DNA of 64,000 nt from assembly GCF_003289925.1 (NCBI RefSeq), contig NZ_QLZQ01000002.1, positions 207,282-271,281 on the forward strand. Direction: 5' to 3'. A model generated the notes under the pieces. That model searched no databases. It saw only the letters and a list, made by a program, of their open reading frames with translations, and had not been told where the DNA came from. Positions 61,201 through 64,000 of this stretch are shown piece after piece. Position 1 is the stretch's first letter, and each line of letters opens with the position of its first letter. Source of the DNA: Planococcus maitriensis. Its GTDB lineage: Bacteria; Bacillota; Bacilli; Bacillales_A; Planococcaceae. Both the position numbers and the translations under genes were made by a program.

Positions 61201-62484
61201 GTGCACAATGAACCACTCGCTTTCCGAATGCGTCCAAGGACAATCGACGAAGTCGTCGGCCAAAAGGACGTCATCGGGCCCTCTACCGCATTGTATAAAA
61301 TGATCAAAAGCGGCCACGTGCCGTCCATGCTCCTATACGGCGATCCAGGAATCGGCAAGACTTCGATCGCCCATGCCATCGCCGGCACATCGGACCTGCC
61401 GTTCATCGCGCTCAATGCGACGACCTCCGGCAAGAAAGATGTCGAAGCGGTCGTCACCGAAGCGCGCATGACCGGCAAGGTTTTGCTGTTTTTGGATGAG
61501 ATCCACCGCTTCAATAAATTGCAGCAGGACGCGCTGTTGCCGCATGTCGAATCCGGTTCGATCGTGCTGATCGGCGCGACGACGGAAAATCCGTTCCATG
61601 ATGTCAACCCGGCGATCCGCTCCCGCTGCGGCGAGATCAAGCAGCTCAAGCGGCTGACGCAAGACGATATCATCGAGCTGTTGAACAAAGCTTTGAAGGA
61701 TGAAAAACGCGGGCTCGGCCGCGAGAAGATCCGGATTTCCAATGAACAGGTCGCCCGCATCGCCGAAGGGACGAACGGCGACGCGCGCAAAGCGCTGACG
61801 ATGCTCGAATCGATCGTCATCGCCTCCGATGAAGAAGATGGGGAATATCTCGTCGATGACGGCATCATCGAGCAGATGATCAAACGCGTCGGCGTGTTCG
61901 GCGACAAGAAAGGATCCCATTTCTTCAATCTGCTGTCGGCTTTGCAGAAGTCCGTGAGGGGCAGCGATGTCAACGCAGCGATGTATTACCTCGCCCATTT
62001 GCTTGAAAACGGGGACTTGACCGCTGTGACGAGGCGCCTGCTCGTCATGGCGTACGAAGACATCGGGCTTGCCAATCCGGCAGTCGGCGGCCATGTGCTC
62101 GCCGCCTGCCAAGCGGCCGACCGGCTCGGATTGCCCGAAGCTCGCATCCCGCTTGCGCAGGCGGTCGCAGAGATGTGCCTATCGGAAAAATCCAATTCGG
62201 CCTACCGCGCCATCGACGCCGCCACCGCCGCGATCAACAAAGGCCAGGTCGGGGACATCCCGGCGCATCTGCGCGATACGCACTACGCAGGCAGCGCAGA
62301 ACTCGGCCACGGCGGCTATAAATATCCGCACGATACGCCGATCGGCTCGTTCGGCGGCTGGGTCGACCAGGACTACTTGCCGAAAGAATTGAAAAAGGCG
62401 GAATTCTATAAGCCGGTCGTCGCCGGAGAAGAAAAGAAATTCGCGGGCATCTACGAAAAGCTGAAAGGCTTCCGCAAAAAATAA
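61201..62484 (+). CDS. rarA: Replication-associated recombination protein RarA (MgsA)
   Basis: AAA+ clamp-loader-like ATPase acting at stalled forks, 427 residues. Walker A YGDPGIGKTS (46-55), Walker B LFLDEIHRFNK, sensor ATTENP and the C-terminal tetramerisation domain with AYEDIGLANP and YKYPHD. The start is a GTG at 61201 with GGAAGGAG 8 bases upstream; TATACT near 61163 is a likely -10. Its terminator has been interrupted by a repeat insertion. Confidence 0.96.
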   Translation: MHNEPLAFRMRPRTIDEVVGQKDVIGPSTALYKMIKSGHVPSMLLYGDPGIGKTSIAHAIAGTSDLPFIALNATTSGKKDVEAVVTEARMTGKVLLFLDEIHRFNKLQQDALLPHVESGSIVLIGATTENPFHDVNPAIRSRCGEIKQLKRLTQDDIIELLNKALKDEKRGLGREKIRISNEQVARIAEGTNGDARKALTMLESIVIASDEEDGEYLVDDGIIEQMIKRVGVFGDKKGSHFFNLLSALQKSVRGSDVNAAMYYLAHLLENGDLTAVTRRLLVMAYEDIGLANPAVGGHVLAACQAADRLGLPEARIPLAQAVAEMCLSEKSNSAYRAIDAATAAINKGQVGDIPAHLRDTHYAGSAELGHGGYKYPHDTPIGSFGGWVDQDYLPKELKKAEFYKPVVAGEEKKFAGIYEKLKGFRKK

Positions 62485-62491
62485 TGCATAA

Positions 62492-62510
62492 AGAAACGGA
62501 CGGAGAATGA
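62492..62510 (+). repeat. Left copy of a 19-base direct repeat flanking repeat C
   Basis: agaaacggacggagaatga here is identical to 62820-62838. It is the 5' arm of the rarA/tcdA terminator with no 3' arm beside it. Confidence 0.93.
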
Positions 62511-62625
62511 ATTCAGTGTCCAATCATTGAAATGATGGTTATATTTCACTGTTAAATGTAGATTTTATTATTATGAAAAACTCAATGAAATATCTTAAAG
62601 TTTGGAGAAGTGTTTGCTTGTAAAA

Positions 62626-62787
62626 CCTTCTGCTCAATAATGCTGCGCATTACTTCGCAAAGATAAATTCTCACGTAGTTCGACCTTATCTTTCCTGTGG
62701 GATCAGCGGGTTTGAGAGACCCCGCAAGCAGCGAAGCGAATGAGGAGGCTCGATTCCCGCCCCACGGAAAGCAAGCAATAAGCTTCG
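62626..62787. repeat. Mosaic intergenic repeat, copy C (core only)
   Basis: The 162-base element from ccttctgctcaataatg to taagcttcgg matches the reverse complement of the outer parts of copy A (39076-39402) over its length, without the nested insert. It contains gagaccccgcaagc and aggaggctcg. It lies within 62511-62819, a 309-base segment between two identical 19-base repeats. The remaining A/T-rich bases 62511-62625 have no gene and no pattern I recognise. Confidence 0.88.
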
Positions 62788-62819
62788 GAAAACTCGACCT
62801 CATAACTATTTCTACAAAC

Positions 62820-62860
62820 AGAAACGGACGGAGAATGACATCATTCTCCGTCCGTTTTTC
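62820..62860. terminator. Bidirectional terminator between rarA and tcdA, with the right copy of the direct repeat
   Basis: A perfect 17-pair stem (62822-62838 with 62841-62857) and a two-base loop ends in five T. It serves tcdA directly; rarA transcripts must cross repeat C to reach it. Bases 62820-62838 repeat 62492-62510 exactly. Confidence 0.95.
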
Positions 62861-62866
62861 CTTTAC

Positions 62867-63628
62867 CTATTGGTTGACGCGCTGGATATGGATCGATTTG
62901 GTGATTTGGTTGACGACCCAGCTCGCTGCGATCAAGCCGACAGTCGAAGGCGTGAAGGCATTGGAAGATGGCGGCATCTGCGCTTTGCGGATCGCTGCAT
63001 CCTTCTTGCCGACGGTTTCGACGACATCTTCACGGACGACAATGGGGCTTTCATCGGAAAAGATAACCGGAACGCCTTTGCGGATGCCCGCTTGCTTCAG
63101 TTTCTTGCGGATCACTTTCGCCAAGGGGTCGGTATGGGTCTTCGAGATATCCGCGATTTTAAAGCGCGTCGGGTCCGTCTTGTTGGCGGCGCCCATACTC
63201 GAGATGATCGGGATGCGCCGGCTATAGCATTCCTTGATCAGATGCACTTTATAAATCAATGTATCCGATGCATCGATGACATAGTCCGGTTGGTGGCTGA
63301 AGAATTCTTCGTAAGTCTCTTCCGTATAGAACATATGGAGCGTCACGACTTCGCAATCCGGATTGACGTCCGCAATGCGTTTTTTCATCACTTCGACTTT
63401 GGATTGGCCGACTGTGGAGAGGTTCGCAACCAATTGCCGGTTGATGTTCGTGATATCGACATCGTCCTTGTCGACAAGGATGATTTTTCCGACGCCGCTT
63501 CTTGCGCAGGCTTCAGCCGCAAATGAACCGACACCGCCGACACCTAGGATGGCGACCGTCGAGCCTTTCACCAGTTCCATCCCTTCCTTGCCGATGGCGA
63601 GTTCATTTCTTGAAAATTGATGTAACAT
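62867..63628 (-). CDS. tcdA: tRNA threonylcarbamoyladenosine dehydratase TcdA (YrvM)
   Basis: E1-like enzyme cyclising t6A37 to ct6A in tRNA. The 253-residue protein has the nucleotide site GVGGVGS (29-35), DKDDVDITNINRQ, and IDASDT. ATG 63628 fits homologues (MLHQFSRNELAIGKEG); an in-frame GTG at 63634 is also open. It lies next to 6S RNA, as in B. subtilis. Confidence 0.95.
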   Translation of the reverse strand: MLHQFSRNELAIGKEGMELVKGSTVAILGVGGVGSFAAEACARSGVGKIILVDKDDVDITNINRQLVANLSTVGQSKVEVMKKRIADVNPDCEVVTLHMFYTEETYEEFFSHQPDYVIDASDTLIYKVHLIKECYSRRIPIISSMGAANKTDPTRFKIADISKTHTDPLAKVIRKKLKQAGIRKGVPVIFSDESPIVVREDVVETVGKKDAAIRKAQMPPSSNAFTPSTVGLIAASWVVNQITKSIHIQRVNQ

Positions 63629-63689
63629 ATTCACACTGCCTTTCCGATTCGATATTAAATAGGGATACTAGGGATTATACACATAGAAA

Positions 63690-63716
63690 ATCCCTCCGGC
63701 AAATGCCGGAGGGATT
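63690..63716 (-). terminator. Terminator of the 6S RNA
   Basis: The 12-pair stem atccctccggc/gccggagggat with loop aaat ends in T bases on the minus strand, just after the 6S RNA. Confidence 0.75.
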
Positions 63717-63729
63717 TGGATTTCTTATG

Positions 63730-63918
63730 TAAGAAGAATCCCGATCGTGCCGTCCTTTGTGTTGCGCATCGTTTGAACCCGCTTATAGCAGGTGGGTGAC
63801 CGCATCACCACTTATAACTTCCCGTTAAGGCATGTTAGCCATGGTGATATGTAGGTCTCCCGACGACAAAATGTTGGGTCAAAATCGAATTGCTAAAAAC
63901 GAACACATCAGGATTCTC
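63730..63918 (-). ncRNA. ssrS: 6S RNA
   Basis: On the minus strand the region contains the segments TCCTGATGTGTT, TTTGACCC, TTTTGTCGTCGG and GCGGGTTCAA in the order found in B. subtilis 6S-1 RNA. The ends pair (AGAATCC with GGGATTCT) as the closing stem. 6S RNA binds the sigma-A polymerase holoenzyme and damps transcription in stationary phase. Position beside yrvM (tcdA) matches B. subtilis bsrA. The exact ends are estimated from the closing stem and the -10 box. Confidence 0.88.
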
Positions 63919-63924
63919 TCTACA

Positions 63925-63930
63925 AGTATA
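63925..63930 (-). promoter_or_regulatory. -10 box of the 6S RNA promoter
   Basis: TATACT on the minus strand lies about 7 bases before the predicted 6S start. No good -35 at 17 bases was seen. The remaining bases to 64000 hold no gene. Confidence 0.65.
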
Positions 63931-64000
63931 GTAGCATACCCGAAAAAGATGTACAAGCCTTTTACTCTGAATCTTTTTCACTATTCTGAATAGTTACCGC

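Noticed and set aside
62511-62625. A small RNA or promoter in the A/T-rich bases before copy C
   Set aside because: No promoter of acceptable spacing and no hairpin with a T run was found.

Overview
The window is a chromosomal housekeeping block from a low-to-moderate GC Firmicute of the class Bacilli. Gene content and order match the Bacillus subtilis yqe/yqf and yrr/yrv regions closely: sigA-dnaG, era-cdd-dgkA-ybeY-pgpH-phoH, hrcA-grpE-dnaK-dnaJ, comE, yqeG-yqeH-aroE-nadD, greA-udk-mltG-alaS-recD2-mnmA-cymR. The sporulation genes that sit inside these blocks in Bacillus (gpr and spoIIP beside lepA, yqfC/yqfD beside phoH) are absent, and glycyl-tRNA synthetase is the single-chain type. Together this suggests a non-sporulating member of the Planococcaceae, such as Planococcus. 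That assignment is an inference from protein content. No plasmid, prophage, IS transposase or CRISPR array was seen.

Layout. 1-8.5 kb: cshB (cut by the window edge), ispH, Nif3-like protein and trmK, cccA, an acyl-CoA dehydrogenase, sigA and dnaG. 8.7-11.9 kb: ppsR and ccpN (carbon regulation), then glyS on the opposite strand behind a glycine T-box. 11.9-21.2 kb: recO, era, cdd, dgkA, ybeY, pgpH, phoH, an unknown membrane protein, floA and an NfeD protease. 21.4-30.4 kb: rpsU, deoC, tRNA/rRNA/ribosomal protein modification genes and the heat-shock operon under a CIRCE operator. 30.4-38.9 kb: hemW, lepA, rpsT, holA, yqzM and the DNA-uptake genes comEC-comEB-comEA. 39.5-44.5 kb: the tightly overlapping yqeG-to-yqeM operon. 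44.5-47.4 kb: psd and pssA (phosphatidylethanolamine synthesis), mtnN and yrrS. 47.5-52.2 kb: greA, udk, trmR, mltG, yrzB, ruvX and ireB. 52.3-61.1 kb: alaS with an alanine T-box, recD2, a TPR protein, mnmA, cysteine desulfurase and cymR. 61.2-64 kb: rarA, tcdA and 6S RNA.

Most genes are on the minus strand. Translation, ribosome assembly, tRNA modification, DNA repair and stress response dominate. Regulation visible in the sequence includes two T-boxes, one CIRCE operator, several consensus sigma-A promoters and many intrinsic terminators, some with the stop codon inside the hairpin.

The least explained material is a family of mosaic non-coding repeats at about 39.08-39.40, 49.52-49.95 and 62.63-62.79 kb. 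Two copies are the same element in opposite orientation, and both are bracketed by duplicated terminator sequence. Two copies carry the same nested structured module, in which a stem shows a paired base change. These repeats are the best candidates for something undescribed here.
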